Shown here piece after piece: positions 8,189 to 17,778 of a stretch of DNA of 64,000 nt. Position 1 is the first letter of the stretch. Each line of letters opens with the position of its first letter. The stretch lies in assembly GCF_015751895.1 (NCBI RefSeq), contig NZ_JADOTZ010000001.1, positions 2,604,001 through 2,668,000 of the forward strand, read 5' to 3'. Below the pieces are notes generated by a model. The model worked only from the letters and a program-made list of their open reading frames with translations. It had not been told where the DNA came from and made no database searches. The stretch is from Zhihengliuella flava. Its GTDB lineage: Bacteria > Actinomycetota > Actinomycetes > Actinomycetales > Micrococcaceae. The position numbers and the translations under genes were made by a program.

Positions 8189-8866
8189 ATGAAGGCCCGA
8201 ATTTTGGTGGTTGACGATGACGACGCGCTGGCTGAGATGATCGGCATCGTCCTCCGCAACGACGACTTCGAGCCCGTGTTTTGCAACGACGGCGCGAAGG
8301 CGCTCGATACCTTTCATGAGGTCCAGCCTGACCTCGTGCTCCTCGACCTCATGCTCCCCGGCATCGATGGGATCGAAGTGTGCCGGCAAGTCCGCGCCGA
8401 GAGTGACGTGCCGATTGTCATGCTCACCGCCAAGTCGGACACGGCCGACGTCGTCCGTGGGTTGGAATCCGGGGCCGATGACTACGTGCCCAAGCCGTTC
8501 AAGCCGGCGGAATTGATCGCGCGAGTCAAGGCGCGGCTGCGGCCAGGGGAGAAGCACGACCCGGAGACGTTGCGAATCGGTGATATTTCCGTGGACGTGG
8601 CCGGACACACGGTCACCCGCGCCGGAGAGCCCATCTCCCTCACGCCGCTCGAATTCGAACTCTTGGTGGCGTTGGCACGCAAGCCCTGGCAGGTCTTCAG
8701 CCGCGAGCAGTTGTTGGAACAGGTGTGGGGATATCGCCATGCGGCGGATACGCGTCTGGTCAACGTGCACGTCCAGCGCCTGCGTTCAAAGATTGAGCGG
8801 GACCCGGAAAAGCCGGAAGTCATCATGACCGTACGCGGCGTCGGATACAAGGCGGGGACCAACTGA
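8189..8866 (+). CDS. mtrA: Response regulator MtrA (OmpR family)
   Basis: A 225-aa two-component regulator. The receiver domain (residues 1-115) has the acidic cluster VVDDDD, phospho-acceptor Asp53 in LVLLDLMLPG, and the KPF lysine near 102. The C-terminal winged helix (about 130-225) contains the LTPLEFELLVALA, VFSREQLLEQVWGY and VNVHVQRLRSKIE segments. It is followed by the cognate kinase mtrB and lpqB, the standard actinobacterial trio controlling cell-wall turnover, division and osmotic response. GAAGGGAAG precedes ATG 8189. The probable -10 is TAGGCT at 8127-8132, giving a leader of about 50 bases. Confidence 0.96.
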   Translation: MKARILVVDDDDALAEMIGIVLRNDDFEPVFCNDGAKALDTFHEVQPDLVLLDLMLPGIDGIEVCRQVRAESDVPIVMLTAKSDTADVVRGLESGADDYVPKPFKPAELIARVKARLRPGEKHDPETLRIGDISVDVAGHTVTRAGEPISLTPLEFELLVALARKPWQVFSREQLLEQVWGYRHAADTRLVNVHVQRLRSKIERDPEKPEVIMTVRGVGYKAGTN

Positions 8867-8871
8867 CCCAG

Positions 8872-10524
8872 ATGTTCCGGCCCATCGTCCGATGGGGCAG
8901 ACGGCTCCTCGTGCGCCCGCGCATCGTGTGGCGTCTAGCCGGTCTGCTGTGGCGGAGATCGCTGCAGCTGCGTGTGGTGACGATGACGCTGTCATTGTCC
9001 GTCCTCGCGCTCGGGGCCACGGGACTGTTCTTGTCCCACCAGATTGCCTCCGGACTTTTTGACGACCGCTTCCGGCAGGTCGAATCGGAGGCCGTCAGTG
9101 GCCTCAACTACGTCAAGGCCACGTTCGAATCTCTGCAGGCAAGCGACTCCGATCAGGTCAAGACCGATGTGATGGATACCCTGCAGCAAGCCGAGGGCGA
9201 CGGCGTGAACGTCCAACGTTCTTTCGTGCTCTCCCCGCTCCCGGGTGACACGGACTTGTATGTGCCTGCGACCACCAGCCCGGGCCTGACCACCAGTGTG
9301 GTCCCAGTGGACCTCGAACGCGTGGTCAGCGAGCAGTCCGGGGTCTACTGGGAGTCCATGTCCTTTACCAAGGACAACGTCGACGTCGCCGGCCTGGCCT
9401 TCGGCACCCGCGTCTCCCTGCCGCCGGGCCGTGACTACGGGCTCTACCTCATCTACGACTTGTCCAGTGTGGAGGAGACCCTCGGCTTCTTCCACCGCAC
9501 CGTGGCGCTGGCCGGCGGATTGCTCCTGATCGTCATCGGCATCATCGCGTGGTACACGACGCGGCTCGTCGTCCGGCCGGTCTCCACCGCGGCCAACGCC
9601 TCCGAACGATTGGCCTCCGGGCATTTGGAAGAGCGCATGGAAGTGGCCGGCGAAGACGAACTGGCCCGCCTGGGCGAGTCGTTCAACCACATGGCGGGCA
9701 ACTTGCAGGACCAGATTGTTCAGCTGGCCACGCTGTCCCAGATGCAGCAGCGGTTCGTCTCCGACGTCTCCCACGAGCTGCGCACACCGTTGACCACCGT
9801 GGCGATGGCGGCTGAGGTACTGCACGACGCGCGCAAGGACTTTGACCCGGTGAACCAACGGTCGGCCGAGTTGTTGTACAACGAGGTGGGGCGCTTTCAG
9901 AACCTGCTCAACGATTTGCTCGAAATCTCCCGGTTCGATGCGGGCGCGGCCGTACTGGATACGGACGAATTCGACCTCATGCCCGTCGTCAAGCGCGTCA
10001 TCCAGACCGCCGAGCCGCACGCTCAGCAGGCGGGAGCGGAACTCCACGTGCACCACAACGGCCCCTGCCTCGTTGAAATGGATCCCCGGCGCATCGAGCG
10101 CGTCGTGCGCAACTTGGTCATGAACGCCATCGAGCATTCAGAGGGCCGGCGCATTGATCTGTACGTGGCGAGCAACGAATCGGCTGTGGCCTTGGCCGTT
10201 CGGGACCACGGGCTCGGCATGTCGGCGGAGCAGGCCGAGCGAGTCTTTGACCGCTTTTGGCGCGCAGACCCTGCGCGTGCGCGCACCACGGGCGGCAGCG
10301 GCTTGGGCTTGTCCATCGCCACCGAGGACACGCGATTGCACGGGGGCCGGCTCGATGCGTGGGGCCAGCCGGGTGAGGGCGCCTGCTTCCGCTTGACGTT
10401 GCCCAAGCGAGTGGGTGGTTCCATCGCCGTCGTGCCCTTGGCGTTGCCGCCCGTCGAACCGTCACCCCGCGAACTCGAAGCCGGCCACGGAACGGCGCCG
10501 GAGCAGGGAAGGAGCACCTCGTGA
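8872..10524 (+). CDS. mtrB: Sensor histidine kinase MtrB
   Basis: A 550-aa membrane kinase that phosphorylates MtrA. A first membrane helix lies near residues 33-58 and an extracytoplasmic sensor domain follows. A second helix (LAGGLLLIVIGIIAWYT) lies near 210-228 and then a HAMP linker. The H-box SDVSHELRTPL has phospho-acceptor His301. N (NLVMNAIEHSE), G1 (RDHGLGM), F and G2 (GGSGLGLSI) boxes of the ATPase domain follow. The gene lies 5 bases after mtrA, with no clear ribosome site at ATG 8872, so it is probably translated by coupling. Its stop overlaps the lpqB GTG by four bases. Confidence 0.95.
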   Translation: MFRPIVRWGRRLLVRPRIVWRLAGLLWRRSLQLRVVTMTLSLSVLALGATGLFLSHQIASGLFDDRFRQVESEAVSGLNYVKATFESLQASDSDQVKTDVMDTLQQAEGDGVNVQRSFVLSPLPGDTDLYVPATTSPGLTTSVVPVDLERVVSEQSGVYWESMSFTKDNVDVAGLAFGTRVSLPPGRDYGLYLIYDLSSVEETLGFFHRTVALAGGLLLIVIGIIAWYTTRLVVRPVSTAANASERLASGHLEERMEVAGEDELARLGESFNHMAGNLQDQIVQLATLSQMQQRFVSDVSHELRTPLTTVAMAAEVLHDARKDFDPVNQRSAELLYNEVGRFQNLLNDLLEISRFDAGAAVLDTDEFDLMPVVKRVIQTAEPHAQQAGAELHVHHNGPCLVEMDPRRIERVVRNLVMNAIEHSEGRRIDLYVASNESAVALAVRDHGLGMSAEQAERVFDRFWRADPARARTTGGSGLGLSIATEDTRLHGGRLDAWGQPGEGACFRLTLPKRVGGSIAVVPLALPPVEPSPRELEAGHGTAPEQGRSTS

Positions 10525-12248
10525 CGAGTTCTGTACGCCGATGGCGCCCGCTGCTGGCCCTTGTCGCGGCTCTGGCGCTCCTGCTGACTGGATGTGGGAC
10601 GATCCCCGTTTCCGGCCCGGTGGGGACCAGCGCACCGGATAACTCGCGTCCCGACGAGATCGACTACGCGTTTTCGCCCCCTGGCCCGGAGCAGGACGCT
10701 GAGCCGGAGGACATCATCTCCGGCTTCATCACGGCGGGGCTTGGTCCCGCGGATGATTACAGCACGGCGCGGTCCTTCCTCGGCCCGCAGCTGTCGAGGA
10801 GCTGGCAGCCGGGCTCGCGGACGCTGATCTATGAGGACCAGCCCAACATTGCGGCGAACACCGGCGAAGGCGCCTTTGGCGTCGAGGTCGCTGTGGTGGC
10901 GGAGATCGACAACTTCGGCCGCATGACACGCTACGAACGCCCGCGGATCGAGACGTTGGACATGGTGCTGCGTCAGGTCGATGGGCAGTGGCGAATCGCC
11001 GAGTCGCCGGACGGTACCCTGCTCGAGCGGAGCAGCTTTGAGGCCGTCTTCTCGGCGTACCCGCTGTACTTTTATGACCCGACCTACCGCTATGCCGTGC
11101 CGGATTACCGGTGGTTCGCCGCTCGGCAGTCCCTCGCCGCGGCGCTGGTCTCCGCCCTGCTCGACGGGCCGTCGTCGTACTTGGAGAACGCCGCCGTGAG
11201 CGCGTTTCCGTCGGACAGCGCCTTGGCACGCAATTCGGTGCCTGTCTCGGCGGGCACTGCGGAGGTCGATTTCGCGGAGAACCTCTTTGAGGGCGTTCCC
11301 GACTTGCAGCGTCAGCGGATGGAACAGCAACTGCAGATCACGCTCCAAGGGGTGACGGACATCGGCAGCGTGGTGATGACGGTGAACCAGGCGCCCGTCG
11401 TCGTCGGTACCGACGCGAGCGAATTCCGCACCGTCGAGACCCAGCCGTCGGTGGCCGACACGCAGATCGCCGTCTCGGATGGTCAGTTGGTGTTTTACCA
11501 AGGAGACGGCGTGTTGACGATTGGCAACATGCAGGACATCAGCGAGTACGGGCCGCAGGATCCGGCGATGTCTCCGGCGGGGCAGGAGTACGGGAATCAG
11601 TACTCGTTCCTCGACAGCAGCCGCACCCAGATGGTCATGGTGGTCAATGGCGAGGCCCAGGTGGTCGTGACCGGCGAGGAACTGATTCGGCCGAGCATCG
11701 ACGTCCACGGGTGGCACTGGATGGTTGACTCGGCCACCGGACAGGTCAACGTCGTGCGCACCCCGCCGGAAGGGACCGTGCAAGACCATCAGCGTCGGAC
11801 GATCGCTGCGGACTGGTTGGGGGACCGGACGGTCACCTCGTTCAAGGTTTCACTCGACGGCACGCGCGCCGTCGTCGTCACCCAGCAGGGCAGCGAATCG
11901 GAGGTCTTCATCGTGGGCCTCGTGCGGGATTCAACGGGTGTCCCGCGTGGGTTCACGGAGCCCATCGAATTGGAAACGACCGTCGAGGCCACGCGGGCCG
12001 TGTGGGATTCGGAGAACGCGGTGATCGTTTACGCGCCCGCGGCGGATGCCTCGGTGAGTCCGGAACGGATTGGGCTGGACGGAACACGTGAACAGTTCAC
12101 GCCGCTGCTGGGCATGACCAACCTCTCCAGCGCTCCAGGAGACCAGATCATCATGTACGGCCAGACACCGGAGGGCGTCTACTCCCGCGTCTCCAGCGTG
12201 TGGAAAAAGCAGGAGGGCACGGCCAGCGATTTGGCCTACCCGGGGTAA
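10521..12248 (+). CDS. lpqB: Lipoprotein LpqB, MtrB partner
   Basis: A 575-aa lipoprotein. A basic N-terminus and hydrophobic stretch end in the lipobox LTGC (Cys25), so it should be processed by LspA and anchored outside the membrane. The middle (about 190-300) is a GerMN-type domain, and the C-terminal part is the LpqB beta-propeller-like domain. In mycobacteria LpqB modulates MtrB signalling. The GTG start overlaps the mtrB stop (GTGA), with GGAAGGAG a few bases upstream. This third gene of the mtrAB operon is in its usual place, and comF follows after 114 bases. Confidence 0.94.
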   Translation: MTSSVRRWRPLLALVAALALLLTGCGTIPVSGPVGTSAPDNSRPDEIDYAFSPPGPEQDAEPEDIISGFITAGLGPADDYSTARSFLGPQLSRSWQPGSRTLIYEDQPNIAANTGEGAFGVEVAVVAEIDNFGRMTRYERPRIETLDMVLRQVDGQWRIAESPDGTLLERSSFEAVFSAYPLYFYDPTYRYAVPDYRWFAARQSLAAALVSALLDGPSSYLENAAVSAFPSDSALARNSVPVSAGTAEVDFAENLFEGVPDLQRQRMEQQLQITLQGVTDIGSVVMTVNQAPVVVGTDASEFRTVETQPSVADTQIAVSDGQLVFYQGDGVLTIGNMQDISEYGPQDPAMSPAGQEYGNQYSFLDSSRTQMVMVVNGEAQVVVTGEELIRPSIDVHGWHWMVDSATGQVNVVRTPPEGTVQDHQRRTIAADWLGDRTVTSFKVSLDGTRAVVVTQQGSESEVFIVGLVRDSTGVPRGFTEPIELETTVEATRAVWDSENAVIVYAPAADASVSPERIGLDGTREQFTPLLGMTNLSSAPGDQIIMYGQTPEGVYSRVSSVWKKQEGTASDLAYPG

Positions 12249-12362
12249 CGCACTCGCCGTCCACACGGGGGGCGAGGACCCTGTTCGTCCACCACGTCGT
12301 GTTCTGGACACTCACCGTTCGGCCTCCACTGGCATCGTGGTCCCCGGATCAGGAGGGCCAGC

Positions 12363-13331
12363 ATGGGGTACGGGATACGACGGCGGTCTGCTGGGTGGGC
12401 TGTGCGGTTCGACGCAGCGCTTACCTCGCCCGCAGTGGCGCTGATCGCGGGGTGGGCCCGCGAATTTATGGGCCTCCTGCTGCCCACTGACTGCGTCCAC
12501 TGCGGCGCAGCCGATGCGGTCCTTTGCGGTCCTTGCCGTTCACGTGTGCGTCGGGCGACGGTCTTGCCGGAGCGAGTTGAAGCGGCGGCAGAATCTCTGC
12601 CCCTGGATGAGTTTTTTGCGCCGCTGCCCGTCGTTGCAGCAGGACAGTACGGCCAAGAGCTGAGTTCATGCCTGTTGGCGTTCAAAGATCGCGGACGGCT
12701 GGGGCTTCGGAACGTTCTGGCTCCGGCACTGGCTCGGTCAATTCACCGGCTGACCGCGGAATTGAGCGTGCAACTGTCATGGCACGGTGTCGGCGATCAC
12801 GGGCCGCGGCGGACGCTGTATCTGGTTCCGGTTCCCGGCCGCCTCTCGGCACGCTTGCGCCGCGGATACTTCCCCGTCGGAGTGCTCTTGGCCTCGCTAG
12901 AACATCGGGGACTACTGCCCGCCTCGTGCCGCGTCGCCTCACTGGTCGGGGTGAGGGAGGGATGGACGGCAACGATCCCTGAGGGGCCTTTGCGCTCGGC
13001 CATCGAAGGGGCCCTCGACGGTGGCGTCTCCGCACAGCGCCGGGGCCAGAAAGTTCAGGGCCGGCGATCGAGGACGGCGGTGCGCGGCACGATGCGTTGG
13101 GTTGGCATCGGCAGCGAGGGAGGGGACGATCTCGAGGGGCAACCCTGCCTGCTGATCGACGACGTCCTCACCACGGGTGCCACACTCAGCGAGGTGTATC
13201 GCGTGGTGACGGAGGCGGGAATGACGGTGTTGGGAGCCGCCGTGGTCGCCGCGACGCACAGCCCGCGGGCGACGTCCGCCGAGAGTGAAACAGAAATCTC
13301 TGTCGAAAACCTTGATTCTGGGCCGGGGTGA
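12363..13331 (+). CDS. ComF family phosphoribosyltransferase-like protein
   Basis: A 322-aa ComF/GntX family protein. The N-terminal cysteine cluster CVHC...CGPC (about residues 44-58) is the usual zinc-binding part. The C-terminal half has the phosphoribosyl-pyrophosphate motif PCLLIDDVLTTGATLSE near residue 260. A VPVPGRLSARLRRGYFP segment in the middle is characteristic. In competent bacteria ComF helps DNA uptake; in actinobacteria its role is unclear. AGGAGG lies 6 bases before ATG 12363. It stands between lpqB and hpf, the same order as lpqB-Rv3242c-Rv3241c in Mycobacterium tuberculosis. Confidence 0.88.
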   Translation: MGYGIRRRSAGWAVRFDAALTSPAVALIAGWAREFMGLLLPTDCVHCGAADAVLCGPCRSRVRRATVLPERVEAAAESLPLDEFFAPLPVVAAGQYGQELSSCLLAFKDRGRLGLRNVLAPALARSIHRLTAELSVQLSWHGVGDHGPRRTLYLVPVPGRLSARLRRGYFPVGVLLASLEHRGLLPASCRVASLVGVREGWTATIPEGPLRSAIEGALDGGVSAQRRGQKVQGRRSRTAVRGTMRWVGIGSEGGDDLEGQPCLLIDDVLTTGATLSEVYRVVTEAGMTVLGAAVVAATHSPRATSAESETEISVENLDSGPG

Positions 13332-13441
13332 ATTACGGTGAAGTATGGGCACCTCATCGACGAGGGTAAGCACCCATCTTCAGCGGTTAGGGAGGGATCC
13401 CGAACCCGTTGTCGTGTCACCCGAAGAAGCAGGAGGACACC

Positions 13442-14113
13442 ATGGAGATGACGTTCACCGGACGCAACATCAGCGTTTCCGACCGATTCCGTGAGTACGT
13501 TTCGGAAAAGGTTGGCAAGGTGGAGCAGCTGGCCTCAAAGGTTCAGCGGCTGGACATCAAGGTGACAAAGGAGCCGCACTCGAAGCGCCCCGAGACTCAG
13601 CTAACGGTTGAGCTCTCCGTCGTTTCACGAGGCCCCGCCATCCGCGCCGAGTCCAAGGCAGGCGACAAGTTCGCCGCTTTCGATCAGGCGTTCTCAAAAC
13701 TGCTTGAGCGTTTACGCCGAGCGCGAGACAAGCAGAAAGTGCATCACGGCCGGCACACGCCCACCGCGGTCTTCGAGGCGACCGGAGGCCTCGAGCCCGT
13801 CGACACCGACGTTCCTCTCCACGTCACGGCGGCCCAGGAAGCCGCTGAATCGAACGGGCAGGTGGATCAGGACAACCCGGTCGAGATCCGGCGCAAGGTC
13901 TTCCCAGCCACACGAATGAGCGTTGATGACGCCGTGGACCGCATGGAACTGGTGGGACACCCGTTCTACCTATTCGTTGACGACGCAACCGGGCAAACGT
14001 CAGTGGTGTATCGCCGAAGGGGATGGGCCTACGGCATCATCACCTTGGATGAATCCTGCGATGACGAAGAGACGGTGGAAACGCGTCACTACCGCGAGGC
14101 AGCGGCCGTCTAA
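13442..14113 (+). CDS. hpf: Long-form ribosome hibernation promoting factor (HPF/RaiA)
   Basis: A 223-aa long HPF. Residues 1-100 are the RaiA/HPF domain (MTFTGRNISVSDRFREYV; KVGKVEQLASKVQRLDIKV), which occupies the mRNA/tRNA channel of the 30S subunit. After an acidic linker, residues 155-215 are the dimerisation domain (EIRRKVFPATRMSVDDAVDRM; LVGHPFYLFVDDATG) that joins two 70S ribosomes into 100S particles. AGGAGG lies 5 bases before ATG 13442. A strong hairpin follows the stop, so hpf ends a transcript before secA. Confidence 0.94.
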   Translation: MEMTFTGRNISVSDRFREYVSEKVGKVEQLASKVQRLDIKVTKEPHSKRPETQLTVELSVVSRGPAIRAESKAGDKFAAFDQAFSKLLERLRRARDKQKVHHGRHTPTAVFEATGGLEPVDTDVPLHVTAAQEAAESNGQVDQDNPVEIRRKVFPATRMSVDDAVDRMELVGHPFYLFVDDATGQTSVVYRRRGWAYGIITLDESCDDEETVETRHYREAAAV

Positions 14114-14127
14114 CCACTTTCCCTGAG

Positions 14128-14166
14128 CGCCGGGTGGGGCACCTGAAACGGGTGCCCCACCCGGCG
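14128..14166 (+). terminator. Strong hairpin after hpf
   Basis: A perfect 16-bp stem (14128-14143 with 14151-14166, arm beginning CGCCGGGTGGGG) with a 7-base loop lies 15 bases after the hpf stop. No real T-run follows, as is usual for actinobacterial terminators. Confidence 0.8.
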
Positions 14167-14227
14167 TCGTGTGGTCTGGGCGTACCACGCGCGTTGCACA
14201 TGACACGGCGCTGGCCTTCGACTCACG

Positions 14228-14233
14228 TAGACT
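14228..14233 (+). promoter_or_regulatory. Probable secA -10 element (TAGACT)
   Basis: TAGACT lies 43 bases before the secA GTG, giving a leader of about 35 bases that contains GGAG 7 bases before the start. It is the only good TANNNT box between the hpf hairpin and secA. Confidence 0.45.
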
Positions 14234-14276
14234 GACCTAGCCAGATTTCCTGTGCCGAAGAATATGGAGCTACCAC

Positions 14277-17009
14277 GTGGCGTCACTGCTAGAACGCGTT
14301 CTGCGTACCGGCGACAAGAAGACGATGAAAACTCTCCGCCGATACGTCAGTGCAATCAACGCACTCGAGGACGAATTTATGGCGATGTCCGATGAGGATC
14401 TGCGAGGAGAGTCGGACCGTCTCAAGGAACGGTACTCGGACGGGGAGTCGCTGGATGCGCTCTTGCCGGAAGCGTTCGCGGCAGTCCGTGAAGCATCACG
14501 ACGCACGCTCGGAATGCGTCACTTCGACGTCCAGCTCATGGGTGGCGCCGCGCTTCATTTGGGCAACATCGCCGAGATGCGCACTGGTGAGGGTAAAACC
14601 TTGGTGGCAACCCTGCCGGCCTACCTCAATGCTCTGACGGGCGACGGCGTCCACGTGATTACCACGAACGACTTCCTCGCCGAGTATCAGTCGGATCTGA
14701 TGGGGCGCGTTTTCCGTTTCCTCGGCCTGACGACCGGCTGCATCCTGTCCAAGCAGGATCCGCCGACCCGGCGCGAGCAGTACAACGCAGATATCACTTA
14801 CGGCACGAACAACGAATTTGGCTTCGACTTCCTGCGCGACAACATGGCCTGGTCCAAGGAAGAGCTGGTTCAGCGCGGACATCACTTTGTCATCGTCGAT
14901 GAGGTGGACTCCATCTTGATTGATGAAGCACGAACGCCGTTGATCATTTCTGGTCAGGCCCAAGGCGACATCAACCGGTGGTTTACGGAGTTTGCGCGCA
15001 TCGTGCGCCGCCTCGAGCCCGAAGTTGACTATGAGGTCGACGTCAAGAAGCGCACGGTGGGTGTGTTGGAGCCGGGCATTGAGAAGGTCGAGGATCACCT
15101 CGGAATCCACAATCTGTACGAGACGACCAACACCCCACTGATCAGCTTCCTGAATAACGCCATCAAGGCTCGCGAGCTCTTCACGAAAGACAAGGACTAC
15201 GTCGTCATGAACGGCGAGATCCTCATCGTGGACGAGCACACGGGCCGCACGCTGGCGGGGCGGCGCTACAACGAGGGCATGCACCAGGCCATCGAGGCCA
15301 AGGAAGGGGTGCAAATCAAGGCGGAGAACCAGACGATGGCGACCGTCACGCTCCAGAATTACTTCCGCCTGTACAAGAAGCTCTCCGGTATGACGGGTAC
15401 GGCGACCACCGAGGCAGCCGAGTTCATGAGCACCTACAAACTTGGCGTTGTCGAGATCCCCACCAACCGCCCGGCGCAGCGCAAAGACCAGTCGGACCTG
15501 ATCTACAAGAACGAGGTCGCGAAGTTCGACGCGGTGGTGGAAGACCTCGTTGAGCGCCACGCCGCGGGGCAACCCGTCTTGGTGGGCACCACGAGCGTTG
15601 AGAAGAGCGAGTACCTCTCCCGCAAGCTGGCGAAGGCTGGGGTGCGCCACGAGGTGCTCAATGCCAAGCAGCACGCGCGTGAGGCATCCATCATCGCTCA
15701 GGCTGGCCGAAAGGGTGCCGTCACGGTGGCCACCAACATGGCAGGCCGCGGTACGGACATCATGCTCGGTGGAAACGCCGAGTTCTTGGCGGTAGAAGAA
15801 ATGAACCGTCGCGGTCTCGATGCCGAGGAACAACCTGAGGAATACGAGAAGGTCTGGTCCGAGGTCTTCGACCAGGCCAAAGCCAAGGTCGAAGCTGAGG
15901 CGGAGGAGGTCCGTGAGCTGGGCGGCCTCTACGTTCTGGGTACGGAGCGCCACGAGTCACGGCGCATTGATAACCAGCTCCGTGGTCGTTCGGGACGCCA
16001 GGGCGATCCTGGGGAGTCTCGGTTCTATCTGTCGATGACGGATGACCTGATGCGGCGGTTTAATGCCGCGGCGGCCCAGCGCATCATGAGTAACCCGAAC
16101 CTGCCGGACGACATGGCGCTCGAGTCGCGAATTGTGTCTAAGGCCATCGAGACGGCGCAGGCGCAGGTCGAATCGACGAATGCCGAACAGCGCAAGAATG
16201 TCTTGAAGTACGACGACGTGCTGAATCGACAGCGTGAAGCGATCTACGGAGATCGTCGTCGCATTCTCGAAGGTGATGACCTCCACGAGAGAGTTCAGCA
16301 CTTCCTCGAAGACGTGGTGAAGGCCATGGTGGATGAAGCGACCAGCGAGCGGAACCCAGATGACTGGAATCTGGAGCAGCTCTGGGTCAACCTCAAGCAG
16401 CTTTATCCGATGTCCATCACTCTTGACGACGTCGCGGAAGAGGCCGGTGGGCGCGGTAACCTGACGTCCGACTTCCTCTACGAGGAGCTGGCCTCCGACG
16501 CGCGGTTGCAGTACGAGGCCCGTGAGGAAGCGATCGGGTCCGAGAACATGCGTGAGCTGGAGCGCCGCGTGGTGCTCAGTGTTATCGGTCGCAAGTGGCA
16601 GGAGCACTTGTATGAGATGGACTACCTGAAGGAGGGCATTGGCCTGCGCGCCATGGCCCAGCGCGACCCGCTGGTGGAGTATCAGCGTGAGGGGTACGTC
16701 CTTTTCCAGACCATGATGGAGGCCATCCGCGAGGAGAGCATTGGCATGCTCTTCAACGTCAAGGTTGAAACGCAGCAGAAGGAGACTGTGGGACTTCCGG
16801 GAGTGAAGGACGCCCGCTCCGTGACGCAGACTCCAAGCCTCAAGACGCCAGGCCTCGGGGCCCCGGCGAAGCCTGCGACGCTGCAATACACGGCTCCTAG
16901 CGAATCAGGGCAAGCCGCTACTCGCGTCGAGCGGGAGAAATCGGCGGAGTCGAAGCCGTCGAATCGAGCCGAACGCCGCAAGTCGGGCAAGGGCAAGAAA
17001 AACAGCTAA
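14277..17009 (+). CDS. secA: Preprotein translocase ATPase SecA
   Basis: A 910-aa motor that pushes unfolded proteins through SecYEG. Walker A is [10 protein letters not shown] (Lys107) and the DEAD-like box is [22 protein letters not shown]. The preprotein cross-linking domain includes [10 protein letters not shown]. The second ATPase half carries [14 protein letters not shown] and [19 protein letters not shown], and the helical scaffold domain follows. The C-terminal 80 residues are a polar Lys/Ser-rich tail with no Cys-rich SecB-binding motif, which is normal for actinobacterial SecA1. The gene order lpqB-comF-hpf-secA equals the Rv3244c-Rv3240c block. GTG start with GGAG 7 bases upstream. 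Confidence 0.97.
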   Translation: MASLLERVLRTGDKKTMKTLRRYVSAINALEDEFMAMSDEDLRGESDRLKERYSDGESLDALLPEAFAAVREASRRTLGMRHFDVQLMGGAALHLGNIAEMRTGEGKTLVATLPAYLNALTGDGVHVITTNDFLAEYQSDLMGRVFRFLGLTTGCILSKQDPPTRREQYNADITYGTNNEFGFDFLRDNMAWSKEELVQRGHHFVIVDEVDSILIDEARTPLIISGQAQGDINRWFTEFARIVRRLEPEVDYEVDVKKRTVGVLEPGIEKVEDHLGIHNLYETTNTPLISFLNNAIKARELFTKDKDYVVMNGEILIVDEHTGRTLAGRRYNEGMHQAIEAKEGVQIKAENQTMATVTLQNYFRLYKKLSGMTGTATTEAAEFMSTYKLGVVEIPTNRPAQRKDQSDLIYKNEVAKFDAVVEDLVERHAAGQPVLVGTTSVEKSEYLSRKLAKAGVRHEVLNAKQHAREASIIAQAGRKGAVTVATNMAGRGTDIMLGGNAEFLAVEEMNRRGLDAEEQPEEYEKVWSEVFDQAKAKVEAEAEEVRELGGLYVLGTERHESRRIDNQLRGRSGRQGDPGESRFYLSMTDDLMRRFNAAAAQRIMSNPNLPDDMALESRIVSKAIETAQAQVESTNAEQRKNVLKYDDVLNRQREAIYGDRRRILEGDDLHERVQHFLEDVVKAMVDEATSERNPDDWNLEQLWVNLKQLYPMSITLDDVAEEAGGRGNLTSDFLYEELASDARLQYEAREEAIGSENMRELERRVVLSVIGRKWQEHLYEMDYLKEGIGLRAMAQRDPLVEYQREGYVLFQTMMEAIREESIGMLFNVKVETQQKETVGLPGVKDARSVTQTPSLKTPGLGAPAKPATLQYTAPSESGQAATRVEREKSAESKPSNRAERRKSGKGKKNS

Positions 17010-17045
17010 ACCATTCCGCTGAATGGAACGCCGGCGAGCCCGGCA

Positions 17046-17087
17046 GGAGCTCGGCTAGATCTGCGGACGTGGATCTAGCCGAGCTCC
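17046..17087. terminator. Bidirectional terminator between secA and the convergent Rv3235-like gene
   Basis: A perfect 16-bp stem (17046-17061 with 17072-17087, arm starting GGAGCTCGGCTAG) with a 10-base loop. It lies 37 bases after the secA stop, and the right arm contains the stop codon of the convergent minus-strand gene. It can therefore act on both transcripts. Confidence 0.75.
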
Positions 17088-17731
17088 AGTGCACTGACCT
17101 TCCATTGGCCGCGGCGCCGCTCGAGCCGCAACGCCGCTGCTCGGTGGCGATCGTGGCATTGCACCGCCACCGAGGCCTCGAAGATGTCATTGGTGATCCG
17201 GCAGATGCGTGAACGCCGGACTGTGATGGTGCGGTTCATCCGCTGTGTGGCGACTTCTCGCATCGCCAACTCGCTCCGTTCCCGGAGCCGCTCAAGCACG
17301 GGACCGTCCAGCCAGCGGCGCATTTGCGTTGCGGTCCGACCACCCGTGAGTACCTCGAAGGCGCTCTGGGCCACCACGCGAGCTAGGCGGGAAAGCTCCT
17401 GGTGCTCGCGGAGGGTCTCTCCGTCCGGGGTAGCTGAGGGCCTCGTGGTCTTGGTGGCGTCTCGCAGCGGCGCGGCCGCGGTGGGGGCGTCCTCGGGTTG
17501 GGGCGTCCCCCACGCGGATGGAGTGGGTGGTGCCGGGAGGAGGTCCGCGAATCGACGCACAGTTGACGGATCCCGTGGCGGTCGACCTGTGAGTTCGGTG
17601 AGGGGTACAAGGCGCAGTTTCTTGGGCGTCCGTGAGACGTCGAGAAGGTCGGGAACGTCCGGTCGTGTCGCCCGGGGCGCGTGTGTAGCCGGATCGTGTG
17701 TGGCCGACAATTTGTTGGTGAGAGCGGACAT
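17075..17731 (-). CDS. Rv3235-family protein (DUF6459-like)
   Basis: A 218-aa cytoplasmic protein. The first 110 residues are polar and Pro/Ala/Arg-rich. The C-terminal part has RLARVVAQSAFEVLTGGR, QMRRWLDGPVLERL, RRSRICRITNDIFEASVAV and a final AALRLERRRGQWKVSALELG. This is the arrangement of the small actinobacterial Rv3235 family, whose function is unknown and which occurs near secA. ATG 17731 has AGGAG 7 bases upstream; longer in-frame starts lack a ribosome site and encode low-complexity Arg-rich sequence. It follows the LysM gene and ends inside the secA terminator. Confidence 0.75.
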   Translation of the reverse strand: MSALTNKLSATHDPATHAPRATRPDVPDLLDVSRTPKKLRLVPLTELTGRPPRDPSTVRRFADLLPAPPTPSAWGTPQPEDAPTAAAPLRDATKTTRPSATPDGETLREHQELSRLARVVAQSAFEVLTGGRTATQMRRWLDGPVLERLRERSELAMREVATQRMNRTITVRRSRICRITNDIFEASVAVQCHDRHRAAALRLERRRGQWKVSALELG

Positions 17732-17778
17732 TATTTTTCTCCTGTCGTGAGCTGGGAAGCGTGACATGAAGGTGCGGT

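Noticed and set aside
10023-11789. 588-codon open frame antisense to mtrB and lpqB
   Set aside because: Same shadow effect; Arg/His-rich, no family pattern.
14496-15953. 485-codon open frame antisense to secA
   Set aside because: Mirror of conserved SecA codons, no ribosome site or domain.
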